The notes under the pieces were generated by a model that was given only the letters and a program-made list of their open reading frames with translations, did no database searches and had not been told where the DNA came from. The translations under genes and the position numbers were made by a program. From positions 124,001 to 188,000 of the forward strand of contig NZ_CANMPM010000005.1 of the NCBI RefSeq assembly GCF_947499845.1: a stretch of 64,000 nt of DNA. The letters are read 5' to 3'. Shown piece by piece: positions 50,348 to 58,742 of the stretch (within the stretch, counting starts at the first letter, position 1; each line of letters begins with the position of its first letter). This DNA comes from an uncultured Pseudokineococcus sp. Lineage in GTDB: Bacteria; Actinomycetota; Actinomycetes; Actinomycetales; Quadrisphaeraceae.

Positions 50348-51004
50348 GTGGTCCTCCAGGTGCCGGTGGACGTCGCCCGCCCGGCCTTCGCCGACTCCGT
50401 CAGCGGTCTGCTCGCGGCCGTCGAGGGCCTCGACGAGACGGCCCTCCTCGGCGCCTCGCGCTGCCACGGGTGGACGCGGCTCGACGTCGTCGTCCACGTC
50501 CTCGGGGGGTGGCAGGAGGTGCTCGGCGGGCTGGTGTCGCGCACCGAGGAGCCGCCGACCGTCGACGCCGCCACGTACTGGCTCACCTTCGCGGCGGCCG
50601 CGGCCGACGAGGACCCCGTCGCGGAGCTCATGGCGCAGCGGCGGCGGACGGCGTCCTACGCCCGGCCGTCCTCGGCCGTGACGCACCTGCGCGCCGTCGG
50701 TGCGGCGGTGCTGCGGGGCGCCGCCGTCGCCGACGACCGCCACGTCTTCCAGGGCGACATCCTCGCCACCGGTGACTTCCTCGCCACCTGGGCCGTCGAG
50801 CACGCGGTGCACCACCTCGACCTGCTCGTCGAAGAGGCTCCGCCGTCCACCGCGCTCGCGCTCGCGCGCACCACCGTCGAGGCGCTCGCCGGCGGCCCGC
50901 TGCCGACGAGCGACGACGTCGAGGCCGTGCTCGTCGGCGCCGGTCGCCGGCCCGTGCCCGAGGGCTGGGGCGAGGTCGGGCGGCGGCTGCCGGCGCTGGG
51001 GTAG
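50348..51004 (+). CDS. Maleylpyruvate isomerase-family protein
   Basis: 218 residues of the mycothiol-dependent maleylpyruvate isomerase N-domain family: GASRCHGWTRLDVVVHVLGGWQEVLGGLV (metal His in VVVHVLGG) and DFLATWAVEHAVHHLDLLVEEAPP (HxxxHxxD). The C-terminal sterol-carrier-like domain is absent or reduced to the VEALAGGPLPTSDDVEAVLVGAGRRPVP segment. GTG 50348; divergent from the DinB-like gene of the same fold, with a 92-base gap. Confidence 0.85.
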   Translation: MVLQVPVDVARPAFADSVSGLLAAVEGLDETALLGASRCHGWTRLDVVVHVLGGWQEVLGGLVSRTEEPPTVDAATYWLTFAAAAADEDPVAELMAQRRRTASYARPSSAVTHLRAVGAAVLRGAAVADDRHVFQGDILATGDFLATWAVEHAVHHLDLLVEEAPPSTALALARTTVEALAGGPLPTSDDVEAVLVGAGRRPVPEGWGEVGRRLPALG

Positions 51005-51010
51005 CGGCCC

Positions 51011-51793
51011 TCAGTCCGTCGCGTCGACCTCCACGGTCACCAGGGTGTCGTCGAAGCAGACGTGCCCGGCCGCCAGCAGGACGTTGTGCAGCGGCTCCTC
51101 GTAGCTCCACGCGGCGTCCGCGACGACGCGCCCGGAGGAGGTGCGCAGCGACCAGTAGGTCGACCAGCCCTTGTACGGGCACGCCGTCTTCGTCGACGAG
51201 ACGTGCAGCGCGGCGACGACGTCCTCGCGCGGCAGGTAGAAGCGCGGCGGCAGCTGCGCCTCGAACACGGCGACCGGCTCGGTGCTCTCGGCGAGCAGCT
51301 CGCCGTCGAGCGTGACCCGCACCCGGCGGGCGCTCGGCAGGGCGTCGACCCGGTGGAAGGGGTCGCGGGGGTGGCCGACGTTCTCCTCCTCCTCGTGCCA
51401 CCAGGGGCCGAGGGCGTCGAAGTCGACGAGCACGAGGCCCGCGAGGTCCTCGTCGTCGGGCCGGAAGGCCGCGCCCGGGCGCACGACGCCGCCCGCGGAC
51501 AGGTCGAGCGCCGTCCCGGCGGTGGTGTGCGCGGCGAAGGGGACGTCGGGGCCGAGCATCCCGTCGGCGGGCGCCGCGTCGCCGAGGTCGCGGGCGGGCG
51601 CGAGGTCGGCGCGCACGTCCTCCTCCGGGACGGCGTACTGGCACAGGAAGCGTCGCGGCTCCCACACCGCGACGGCGCGCGTCGTGTCGAGCACCACCCC
51701 GCCCCCCAGCGCCGCCCGCACGCGCTTGCCGAGCGGCTCGAACCGCAGCGCGTCCGTCGCGCCGCCCAGGACCTGCTGCTGCCTCGTGGCCAT
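51011..51793 (-). CDS. Tandem DUF427 protein
   Basis: 260 residues with two DUF427 domains (about 20-105 and 150-245). The second has the family motif TACPYKGWSTYWSLRTSSGRVVADAAWSYEEPLHNVLLAAGHVCFDDTLVTVEVDG-like. The first contains RFEPLGKRVRAALGGGVVLDTTRAVAVWEPRRFLCQYAVPEEDV. Structure suggests a small-ligand-binding fold; enzymatic role unknown. ATG 51793 is preferred. The gene converges (6 bases) on the isomerase-family gene. Confidence 0.92.
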   Translation of the reverse strand: MATRQQQVLGGATDALRFEPLGKRVRAALGGGVVLDTTRAVAVWEPRRFLCQYAVPEEDVRADLAPARDLGDAAPADGMLGPDVPFAAHTTAGTALDLSAGGVVRPGAAFRPDDEDLAGLVLVDFDALGPWWHEEEENVGHPRDPFHRVDALPSARRVRVTLDGELLAESTEPVAVFEAQLPPRFYLPREDVVAALHVSSTKTACPYKGWSTYWSLRTSSGRVVADAAWSYEEPLHNVLLAAGHVCFDDTLVTVEVDATD

Positions 51794-51864
51794 GGCGCCA
51801 TCGTCGGTCGACGCCGCCCGGCCCACACCTCGGCGACTCACCGCGTGGCGCCCCGGCAGCCGTC

Positions 51865-51904
51865 GGGGCGGTCACCGGTGCCCGCGAGCACCGGTGACCG
51901 CCCC
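51865..51904 (-). terminator. Terminator of CHRD-like gene
   Basis: GGGGCGGTCACCGGTGC (51865-51881) pairs perfectly with its complement at 51888-51904: a 17-bp stem and 6-base loop, 15 bases past the gene's stop. Confidence 0.85.
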
Positions 51905-51919
51905 GAGAGGTGCTGCGGC

Positions 51920-52678
51920 TCAGACCTCCTGGCTGCGGCGGCGACGGAGCGCGAGGAGGCCCGCGCCGCCGGCAGCGGCGAGCGCGGCGCCGCCGACGAG
52001 CGAGGCCGTGGGGACGCCACCGGCCGTCCCGCCGTCACCGGCGTCGGCGCCGCCGCCCGGCATCGCCATCGAGGCGACGTCGAGCGTGCCGCAGGCGGCC
52101 GGGTCGGTGGCCTCCTCGGGCAGCGAGGGGTCGAGGTCGGACACGACGTCGCCGTCGTAGCTGCCCGACCCGTTGAGGTCGACGCCGTGCAGGACGACGA
52201 CGCCGTCACCGTCCGCGATCTGCTGGGCCACCTCCGGCGAGACCTCGAGGGTGCGCGAGTAGGACGCGTCCCCGACCGGGAAGCGGTCGACGGCGAGGCC
52301 GCTGTCGGGGGAGGAGTCGCCCTCGGTGGTGAGGGAGACGGCGATGCCGCCGTAGCTGCCGGCGGCGTCGCTCACCTGCAGGGCGCCGTCGGCGCCCGAG
52401 CCCTCGGTGTCGTTCGACGGGCAGGAGTTCGTCCCGCCGATGTGGATGTGCTGGGCGTGCGGGGCACCGGCGAGCAGGCCGCTCGGCGTGATGCTGATGG
52501 TCAGCTCGGTGCCCGAGATCGAGCCGGTGACGTCGGCGGTGACGCCCGAGTCGTTGAGCTGGGTGAGCGAGCCCGTGAGGTCGGTCGAGCTCGACGTCGA
52601 GGCCATCGCGGGTGCGGCGAGCGGCAGAGCCGCGAGGCTCAGGGCGGCTGCCAGGGCGAGCGTGCGCTTCGGGTCCAT
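51920..52678 (-). CDS. Exported CHRD-like surface protein
   Basis: 252 residues. Signal peptide 1-27 (LAAALSLAALPLAAPAMAS), a CHRD-like beta-sandwich (about 30-190) with the HAQHIHIGG motif, DLTGSLTQLNDSGVTADVTGSISGTELTISITPSGLLAG and later DGVVVLHGVDLNGSG, an Ala/Gly/Asp linker, and a C-terminal hydrophobic helix (222-243) followed by RRRRSQEV. It has no LPXTG motif. Topology predicts a cell-surface protein held by the C-terminal helix. It is followed by a strong terminator. ATG 52678. Confidence 0.85.
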   Translation of the reverse strand: MDPKRTLALAAALSLAALPLAAPAMASTSSSTDLTGSLTQLNDSGVTADVTGSISGTELTISITPSGLLAGAPHAQHIHIGGTNSCPSNDTEGSGADGALQVSDAAGSYGGIAVSLTTEGDSSPDSGLAVDRFPVGDASYSRTLEVSPEVAQQIADGDGVVVLHGVDLNGSGSYDGDVVSDLDPSLPEEATDPAACGTLDVASMAMPGGGADAGDGGTAGGVPTASLVGGAALAAAGGAGLLALRRRRSQEV

Positions 52679-52895
52679 GGGGCGCCTTCCGTGGTGGTGA
52701 CCGCTCACCCGGCGCAGGGCGCGACGGCAGCGGTACGGGCGAGAAGCCCGCATGGCGAAGAAGATCACCTATCGCGCCGCTTGGCTACCCTTCGTGAGAT
52801 CCGATGACGTGAGGTGACGACGGGTCGGTGGTGGGGACGACGTCCGCAACTCCCGTCCCTTGCCCCGCCGCGACGCCCGGAAGGAGGCTGCAGCC
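52679..52895. promoter_or_regulatory. Divergent promoter region, CHRD-like/DHFR-like
   Basis: A 217-base non-coding interval with an A/T-richer stretch around 52750-52805 (AAGAAGATCACCTATCG and GCTTGGCTACCCTTCG). Promoters for both divergent genes should lie here; none can be fixed from motif alone. Confidence 0.3.
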
Positions 52896-53486
52896 GTGCG
52901 CCGGCTGGTCGTCTCCGTCCTCACCTCCCTCGACGGCGCCTACGTCGGCCCGGGGGGCGACCTGTCGGTGCTGCCCTTCGAGGACGCCTTCAACGACCAC
53001 AACCTGGCGCTGCTGAGGCGGGCGGGGACGCTGCTCTACGGCTCGACGTGGTTCTCCGAGAACTGGTCGCACTGGTCCGCCGTGGCGCAGGACCCGGCGT
53101 CGGGGGAGCGCGACCGGGAGATCGCGCGGCTCGTGACGTCGCTGGACTCGCTCGTCGTCAGCGACACGACCGACGTCGACACCGGCGCCCTCTGGGCCGC
53201 GACTACGCGCGTCGTCCGGCGCGACGACGCGCCCGCGGAGATCACCCGGCTGAAGGCCGGCGACGGCGGCGACCTGCTCCTCTTCGGCAGCGCGACGACG
53301 TGGAACCCCCTGCTGGCGCAGGGTCTCGTCGACGAGCTCGTCGTCCTCGTCGGGGCCGGGCTCGCCGGCGACGGCGCACGGCTCTACGCCGGGCCGCCGG
53401 CGGGGCTCCGCCTGCTCGAGGCGCAGGTGCTCCCGGGCTCGCAGCTCGTCCGGCTCCGCTACGACGCGACGCCGACCGCGGGCTGA
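52896..53486 (+). CDS. Dihydrofolate-reductase-family protein
   Basis: 196 residues with the RibD C/DHFR-like fold: RRLVVSVLTSLDGAYVGPGGDLSVLPFEDAFNDHNLALLRRAGTLLYGSTWFSENWSHW, VSDTTDVDTGALWAATTRVV, GGDLLLFGSATTWNPLLAQGLVDELVVLVGAGLAGDGARLYAG. It is a paralogue of the protein at 40382. Likely an NADPH-dependent reductase; substrate unknown. GTG 52896 has AAGGAGG 8 bases upstream. It ends before the truncated GNAT gene, which is convergent. Confidence 0.88.
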   Translation: MRRLVVSVLTSLDGAYVGPGGDLSVLPFEDAFNDHNLALLRRAGTLLYGSTWFSENWSHWSAVAQDPASGERDREIARLVTSLDSLVVSDTTDVDTGALWAATTRVVRRDDAPAEITRLKAGDGGDLLLFGSATTWNPLLAQGLVDELVVLVGAGLAGDGARLYAGPPAGLRLLEAQVLPGSQLVRLRYDATPTAG

Positions 53487-53520
53487 GCCGGGGCGGGCGC
53501 GCGGCGCTACGCCGGTCGGT

Positions 53521-53850
53521 TCAGCCGGGCGACCAGGCGTAGGTGGCGTCCGGCTCGCCCTCCTCGGTCGTGGAGCCGTCGCTCGTCCCGACGAGCACGA
53601 AGCCGGCGCGCTCGTAGAAGGCCCGGGCCCGGGCGACCACGCGGCCGCCCTCCTCGGCGACGGTCACGACCTGCGACGGCAGGACGACGTCGGTGAACCA
53701 GGCGCGCGTCTCCTCGCGCGGGTGCAGCCGCGGCAGCCACGGCATCGCCTGCTCGCGGGCGTCGTGGTGGACGGCGGCCAGCGCGACGGCGTCGGCCGGG
53801 GTGGCCGGTCGCAGGCGCGCTGCGGCGCGGCGTCCCTCGCCGTCAGCCAT
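53521..53850 (-). pseudogene. GNAT gene with internal in-frame deletion
   Basis: 109 residues. The N-terminal half is a normal GNAT start (RLRPATPADAVALAAVHHDAREQAMPWLPRLHPREETRAWFTDVVLPSQVVTVAEEGGRVVA) and the C-terminal end is normal (RARAFYERAGFVLVGTSDGSTTEEGEPDATYAW). The middle strands and helix with the acetyl-CoA loop, about 50 residues in relatives, are missing, with the frame intact. It probably lacks activity. The start overlaps the upstream GNAT gene by 8 bases. Confidence 0.75.
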
Positions 53851-54340
53851 GGAGGGGGAGCTTGTAGCCGCGGTGCGAGGCGACGAAGCCGAGCCGCTCG
53901 TAGAAGCGGTGGGCGTCGGTCCGCGAGCCGTCGGTGGTGAGCTGGACGACGGCGCAGCCGCGCCGGCGCGCCTCGTCGACCACCCAGCGCAGCAGCGCCG
54001 TCCCGAGACCGGTGCCGCGCAGGTCGCCCCGCACGCGGACCGCCTCCACCTGCGCTCGCGTGGCGCCGCGGCGCGAGAGCCCGGGCAGCACGCCCAGCTG
54101 GAGGGTCCCGACGACCTCGCCGGCGCGCTCGGCGACGACGACCTGCTGGGCGCCGTCGGCGTCGACGCGGGCGAGCGCCGCCCGGTAGGGCTCGAGGTCC
54201 TCGGGTCCGTCGAGGCGCTCTCGACCCGCTCCGAGGGGGTCGTCGGCGAGCATCGCCACGACCGCCGGGAGGTCGCCGGCGACGGCGTCCCGCAGCACGA
54301 CCGACGTCCCGCCCACCACCAGCTCGGCCAGCACCGTCAC
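53843..54340 (-). CDS. GNAT-family acetyltransferase
   Basis: 165 residues with a complete GNAT fold: VLRDAVAGDLPAVVAMLADDPLGAGRE, VVAERAGEVVGTLQLGVLPGLSRRGATRAQVEAVRVRGDLRGTGLGTALLRWVVDEA (acetyl-CoA loop R-G-T-G-L-G) and RTDAHRFYERLGFVASHRGYKL. The RGATRAQVEAVRV segment is typical of a common actinobacterial subtype. The start GTG 54340 lacks a clear ribosome binding site. It is followed by the truncated GNAT gene in an 8-base overlap. Confidence 0.87.
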   Translation of the reverse strand: MTVLAELVVGGTSVVLRDAVAGDLPAVVAMLADDPLGAGRERLDGPEDLEPYRAALARVDADGAQQVVVAERAGEVVGTLQLGVLPGLSRRGATRAQVEAVRVRGDLRGTGLGTALLRWVVDEARRRGCAVVQLTTDGSRTDAHRFYERLGFVASHRGYKLPLHG

Positions 54341-54405
54341 AGGGCCAGCATGCCGCCGTCGGTGGCCCGGGGTGTCGGGTCGGTCCTGGACCGGCCCGGC
54401 GGCGC

Positions 54406-54462
54406 CGAGTCCGACGTTGCGCGGGTCCCGGAGGGCTCCCGACCCGCGCGACGTCGGACTCG
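54406..54462 (-). terminator. 22-bp inverted repeat 3' of VOC gene
   Basis: The left arm 54406-54427 and right arm 54441-54462 are complementary at 21 of 22 positions around a 13-base loop. A further copy of the inner part (GACGTCGGACTCG) follows at 54469-54481. The element lies between the VOC gene stop and the GNAT start on the minus strand; the terminator role is inferred. Confidence 0.65.
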
Positions 54463-54530
54463 CGGCATGACGTCGGACTCGAGCCACCCGCCCTTCGCCC
54501 AGGACGGGTCGGGGCGGGGGTCGGCGCTCC

Positions 54531-55484
54531 TCAGGCCGCGTCGGCGGCGCTGACCTCGAGGAGGCTGCGCCACGGGTCCTCGAAGCGCAGGGTGCGCCCG
54601 TCGTGCTGCGCGTCGACGCCGTGTCGCCGCAGCCGCTCGGCGAGGGCGTCGACGTCGGACGCGGAGGGGACGACGACGGAGACCTGCCCGAGCCCGATGG
54701 TCGCCGCGCGGGCGCCGGCGCCGCGGCTGCCCCAGCTGTTCATGGCCATGTGGTGGTGGTAGCCGCCGGCCGCGACGAAGATCGCCCCGTTCCACTCGGC
54801 GGTGAGCTCGAAGCCGAGGGCGTCGACGTAGAAGTCCTTCGCGGTCGCGACGTCGCCGACCTTGAGGTGCACGTGGCCCACCTCGGCGCTCGTCGCGGGG
54901 CGCTCGACGAGGTGGTCGCGCAGGAAGCCCTGCGGGTCCAGCGGCTCGGCGCCCATGACGACCCGGCCGTCGCGGTAGGACCAGTCCTCGCGGGGCCGGT
55001 CGCGGTACAGCTCGATGCCGTTGCCCTCGGGGTCGATGAAGTAGAAGGCCTCGGAGACGAGGTGGTCCGCGGACCCCACGTAGACCGACCGCGGGTGGCG
55101 GGCGGCCGAGGCGACGACGTCGGCCAGCGCCGAGCGGTCCGGGAAGAGGAGCGCCGTGTGGAACAGGCCCGCCTGCCCCGGCGCGGGGGCGGGGAGCCCG
55201 GGGGTGAGGACGAGGACGACGAGCGCCGTGCGCCCGCGGCCGAGCACGACGACGTCGCCCGCCGCCGCGCCCGGTGCGCCGCGGTCCGTCGCGGTGCGGG
55301 CGTCGTCGCCGGAGAGCTCCTCGAGGCCCAGCGCGTCGCGGTAGTACGCCGTCATCCCCGCGAGGTCGGCGACGTGGAGGGTGACGGCGTCCATCGTCGT
55401 CGCGCTCGGCAGGAGGTCGTGCGCGGGCCGGGGCGCCGCGGTCGCGCCGTCGAGGACGGCGGAGGGGGTCGGGCGGTCCGGCAT
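54531..55484 (-). CDS. Two-domain VOC-family ring-cleavage dioxygenase-like protein
   Basis: 317 residues with two glyoxalase/extradiol-dioxygenase-type domains: domain 1 (about 30-160) with VTLHVADLAGMTAYYRDALGLEEL, FHTALLFPDRSALADVV and AFYFIDPEGNGIELYRDRP; domain 2 (about 195-310) with VGHVHLKVGDVATAKDFYVDALGFEL, GGYHHHMAMNSWGS and LLEVSAAD. Metal ligands His and Glu (VHL, HHH, YRD/LEV) are present. It is a CatE-like catechol-2,3-dioxygenase relative. The start ATG 55484 is divergent from a MarR regulator that probably controls it. Confidence 0.9.
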   Translation of the reverse strand: MPDRPTPSAVLDGATAAPRPAHDLLPSATTMDAVTLHVADLAGMTAYYRDALGLEELSGDDARTATDRGAPGAAAGDVVVLGRGRTALVVLVLTPGLPAPAPGQAGLFHTALLFPDRSALADVVASAARHPRSVYVGSADHLVSEAFYFIDPEGNGIELYRDRPREDWSYRDGRVVMGAEPLDPQGFLRDHLVERPATSAEVGHVHLKVGDVATAKDFYVDALGFELTAEWNGAIFVAAGGYHHHMAMNSWGSRGAGARAATIGLGQVSVVVPSASDVDALAERLRRHGVDAQHDGRTLRFEDPWRSLLEVSAADAA

Positions 55485-55497
55485 GACGGTCTCCAGA

Positions 55498-55554
55498 GGT
55501 TGTCGCGTGAACCAGAGAGGTCGACGGTACGCCGATACAGTCGTCGCGACAACC
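55498..55554. promoter_or_regulatory. Inverted MarR operator pair
   Basis: GGTTGTCGCG (55498-55507) and its exact complement CGCGACAACC (55545-55554) flank the 84-base divergent promoter region symmetrically, one near each start codon (55484 and 55569). GTCGCGAC in the right copy is itself an 8-base palindrome. Binding by the adjacent MarR protein is inferred. Confidence 0.6.
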
Positions 55555-55568
55555 ATCGAGGGGGATGC

Positions 55569-56060
55569 ATGAGCACGGAGTGGCTCGACCGGCGCCAGCT
55601 GGCGGCGTGGGTGCGCGTGGCGTCCGTGCTGGAGGTGCTGCCCGGCGTGCTCGACGGGCAGCTGCGGCGCGACGGCGGCGTCACGCTCTTCGAGTACTTC
55701 GTGCTGGCCGTCCTCACCGAGGCGCCCGGCGGGACGATGCGCATGAGCGCGCTGGCGCAGCGGACGAACGCCACCCTCCCGCGGCTGTCCAACGTGGTGC
55801 GGCGCATGGAGTCCCGCGGGCTGCTCGTCCGACGCCGGGCCGACGACGACGCCCGCGCCACCGACGTGGGCCTCACCGAGGAGGGGTGGGCGACGACGGA
55901 GCGGGCGGCGCCGGGCCACGTCGCCGCGGTGCGCCACCACGTCGTCGACGCGCTCACGCCCGAGCAGCTCGACCAGCTCGTCGCCATCACCGACGCCCTC
56001 CTCGAGCGCCTCGACCCGACCGGCGGCATGGCGGCGACGTACCGCCGCTACGACGGCTGA
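55569..56060 (+). CDS. MarR-family regulator
   Basis: 163 residues. Winged helix-turn-helix: VTLFEYFVLAVLTEAPGGTMRMSALAQRTNATLPRLSNVVRRMESRGLLVRRRADDDARATDVGLTEEGWATTE, with helices on both sides for dimerisation (LAAWVRVASVLEVLPGVLDGQLRRDGG and LTPEQLDQLVAITDALLERLDP). ATG 55569 has GAGGGGGA 3-6 bases upstream. It probably represses itself and the divergent VOC dioxygenase-like gene through the inverted repeat pair. Confidence 0.93.
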   Translation: MSTEWLDRRQLAAWVRVASVLEVLPGVLDGQLRRDGGVTLFEYFVLAVLTEAPGGTMRMSALAQRTNATLPRLSNVVRRMESRGLLVRRRADDDARATDVGLTEEGWATTERAAPGHVAAVRHHVVDALTPEQLDQLVAITDALLERLDPTGGMAATYRRYDG

Positions 56061-56078
56061 CGGCGGACCGGCTCCCGC

Positions 56079-57518
56079 TCACCCGCCCGCGACGCGGGCC
56101 CTCTCCTCCGCGGGGGTGCGGCGCCCGAAGACGCCCACGCCGAGGCCGACGGACACCACGAGCAGCAGCGACATGACGACGAGCAGCGGCACGGGCCCGA
56201 GCTGGGCGATGAGCGGCAGCGCCGCCGCGGTGACGAGCCCGCCGCCGAAGAAGGGCTCGAAGGCGAGCTGCTTGTAGCCGAACGCCTCCATGGCCGGGGT
56301 GGCGGCGTGCGGGTCGGCGACCCGGATGAGGATGAGGCCGGTGGCGGTGACGCCGAGGGACTGGCCGAGGTCGCCCACCCCGCGCTCGAACCAGAAGCGG
56401 GGGATCATCCGGCGGGCCAGGACGACGAAGACGCCGATGTTCCAGGCGAGGCCGGCGACGGCCAGCAGGAGGAACGTCACCCAGTTCGACGCGATCGCCT
56501 GGAGGGACAGCGTGGCCAGGGCGCTGATGATGAGCAGGTCGAGGGCGATGCCCTGGATCCGCAGCATCATCTGGCGGTCGACGATGCCCGTGGTGTCGTA
56601 GCGGTCCACGAGCTTCTGCACGAGGACGCCGCCGATCATGGCGAGCGGGAACAGCGGCACGTAGGCGAAGAGCTCGATGGTGTCGGCCCACAGCGCGGCC
56701 TCGAGCGCCTGCAGCCCCTCGAGCACGGCGAGGCCGACGAGCACGGCGACCGCGACGACGGCGAAGTGGATGGCGAGCGGCTCCACCGACGCCGTGCGCA
56801 CCGTGAGCATGGCCGCCGGCTCCTGCTCGTCCTTCTCGTAGAGCCCGCGCTGCTCGGCGAGCGACGTCTTCGCGTCCGCCTCGAGCACCTCGGCGCGCCC
56901 CGTCCGCACCCCCCAGTTGATGAGCGCGATGCCGACGACGACACCCGAGACGACGCCGATCGTGGCGAGCCCGAGCGCCAGGTCCTGCCCCTCGGGGAAG
57001 CCGAGCTCCTCGAAGGTGGAGCCGAGGCCGGCGGCCGTCCCGTGGCCGCCCTCGAAGCCGACCTCGATGAGCGCGCCGACGAGCGGGCTCTGCCCGAGCA
57101 GGGGCACGAGGACGAGCACCGCGAGGAGCAGGCCGATGACGTACTGGCCGGACGCCATCGTCACGCCGAGGGCGAGCTGCGGGCCGGCGAGCTCGGCGGC
57201 CTGACGCGCCTTGGGGATGCGCTCGCCGAGGAAGAGGGTGGCGAAGACGACGGAGATGAGCAGGCCCGGCAGGGAGGACCAGACCTCGAGGAACTCCTCC
57301 GGCCAGGCGCCGCCGGCGAGGGGTGCGCCCTCGCCCCCGATCGCGCGGGCGACGGCGCCGACGACGCCCGGCCCCAGCACGAGGGCGAGGAAGCCGCCGA
57401 TGATCGAGCTGGGCAGGAACAGCTTCTGCGCCGTCCTCGACCGGATGCGGAGGAACTTGGCGACGAGGAGGACGACCCCCAGCACCAGCAGGCTCAGACC
57501 GACGACCTCTGCGGACAC
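56079..57518 (-). CDS. GltS-type sodium/glutamate symporter family protein
   Basis: 479 residues with about 12 helices. Family features: QKLFLPSSIIGGFLALVLGPGV, PGLLISVVFATLFLGERIP, GVTMASGQYVIGLLLAVLVL, FEGGHGTAAGLGSTFEELGFPEGQDLALGLATIGVVSGV and GVTATGLILIRVADPHAATPAMEAFGYKQL. The last block and GGHGTAAG are diagnostic of GltS. Longer than E. coli GltS (401 aa) because of a charged cytoplasmic loop (about 225-255). Predicted Na+-coupled organic-anion uptake. GTG 57518 has GGGAG 5 bases upstream. Confidence 0.88.
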   Translation of the reverse strand: MSAEVVGLSLLVLGVVLLVAKFLRIRSRTAQKLFLPSSIIGGFLALVLGPGVVGAVARAIGGEGAPLAGGAWPEEFLEVWSSLPGLLISVVFATLFLGERIPKARQAAELAGPQLALGVTMASGQYVIGLLLAVLVLVPLLGQSPLVGALIEVGFEGGHGTAAGLGSTFEELGFPEGQDLALGLATIGVVSGVVVGIALINWGVRTGRAEVLEADAKTSLAEQRGLYEKDEQEPAAMLTVRTASVEPLAIHFAVVAVAVLVGLAVLEGLQALEAALWADTIELFAYVPLFPLAMIGGVLVQKLVDRYDTTGIVDRQMMLRIQGIALDLLIISALATLSLQAIASNWVTFLLLAVAGLAWNIGVFVVLARRMIPRFWFERGVGDLGQSLGVTATGLILIRVADPHAATPAMEAFGYKQLAFEPFFGGGLVTAAALPLIAQLGPVPLLVVMSLLLVVSVGLGVGVFGRRTPAEERARVAGG

Positions 57519-57634
57519 GGTGGCTCCCAGGGCTCCGGGGGCGGGGGCCCCGGCGGGGGCCCGATGGGTCCGCACACCGTGACGGCTCGGGACGGACCGG
57601 ACAACCCCCCTCGCGCGGGCCGGGGCGGCGCGCG

Positions 57635-58693
57635 TCAGCGCAGGTGCTGCACGAGGCGGCGCTCGCCGGCGGCCGGGTCGACGACGACCTCGGCGAGGGC
57701 GCCGTCGACGAGCGCGAGCTGCGGCGGCACGTGCCCGCAGTCGACGTCGACGACGACGGGGACCTCGAGGCCGGCGAGGGCGCTGCGGACGGCGTCGTGC
57801 TGGGAGAAGGAGCCGCTCGCCGGTGCGCCCGTCCGCCCGACGAGGACGGCGGAGGCGACGTCGAACCAGCCGGCGAGGCGCATGCGCCACAGGTCGCGGG
57901 CGACGTCTGTGGCGCCGTCCCCGCCGGCCTCCAGGTGCAGCAGCAGGCCGTCGTCGCCGGCGTGCGCCGCGGCGAAGGCGCGGACGTCGCCGTAGGGGGT
58001 GCCCGCGAGGATCGACGTCGTCTCGACGCACCCGCCGAGGAGCCGCCCGCGGGCGCGCACGGGCCCGGCGCCGGGGTCGAGCAGCTCCCACGTGCCGGTG
58101 CGGTCGTGGGTGGGCTCGGTGACGGCGGGGTCCGCCTCCCAGTCGTCGAAGCCCTCGGCGCGGTGGGCGGTCGAGGGCCCCTGCGCCAGAGCCGCTCCGG
58201 CGGGCGCGGAGACCACGTCGAGCCAGGGGAGCAGCGGCTCGGGCACCCGGTAGGGCGTGTCGAGGAGGTTCGGGCCGTGCAGCGTCGCCCACGCGAGCCG
58301 CGTCGTCAGGGCCAGCGTCAGCGTCGAGGTGTCGGAGTAGCCGACGAGCCACGTCGGCTCGGCGGCGGCGAGGGCGTCCCAGTCGAGCAGCGGCAGCACC
58401 TCGACGGCCAGCTCGCCGCCCCACGGCGGGACGACGGCGCGGACCTCGGGGTCGAGGAGCATCGCCTGCAGCTCCGCGGCCCGCTCGGCCGCCGGGGCGC
58501 TGACGTGCTCGCCGTGGCGCAGGCCCGGCCGGTCGACGACGCAGGCGCCGACCCGCACGCGCAGGCCCCGCCGGCGCAGGACGTCGACCGCGACGTCGAG
58601 CCGCGGCGCCAGCGGTGCCGGCACCCCGCTGGACGGCGCGGTCACCCCCACGACGTCGCCGGGGCGCAGGGGGCGGGGGAAGCGGACGGTCAC
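57635..58693 (-). CDS. S66 family LD-carboxypeptidase-like protein
   Basis: 352 residues of the serine peptidase S66 family (LD-carboxypeptidase/microcin immunity MccF fold). The catalytic Ser120 is in WLVGYSDTSTLTL, Glu255 in LLHLEAGGDG and His321 in VDCGHVPPQ. The start LRPGDVVGVTAPSSGVP is typical. Family members trim murein tetrapeptides or cleave toxic peptide conjugates; the MccF-like side is plausible because it acts on charged substrates, but no signal peptide is present. GTG 58693. Confidence 0.92.
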   Translation of the reverse strand: MTVRFPRPLRPGDVVGVTAPSSGVPAPLAPRLDVAVDVLRRRGLRVRVGACVVDRPGLRHGEHVSAPAAERAAELQAMLLDPEVRAVVPPWGGELAVEVLPLLDWDALAAAEPTWLVGYSDTSTLTLALTTRLAWATLHGPNLLDTPYRVPEPLLPWLDVVSAPAGAALAQGPSTAHRAEGFDDWEADPAVTEPTHDRTGTWELLDPGAGPVRARGRLLGGCVETTSILAGTPYGDVRAFAAAHAGDDGLLLHLEAGGDGATDVARDLWRMRLAGWFDVASAVLVGRTGAPASGSFSQHDAVRSALAGLEVPVVVDVDCGHVPPQLALVDGALAEVVVDPAAGERRLVQHLR

Positions 58694-58742
58694 GGCGCGA
58701 GCGTGCCACCGCGGGTGCCACCCAGGGCGGGGAGCCGGCGGG

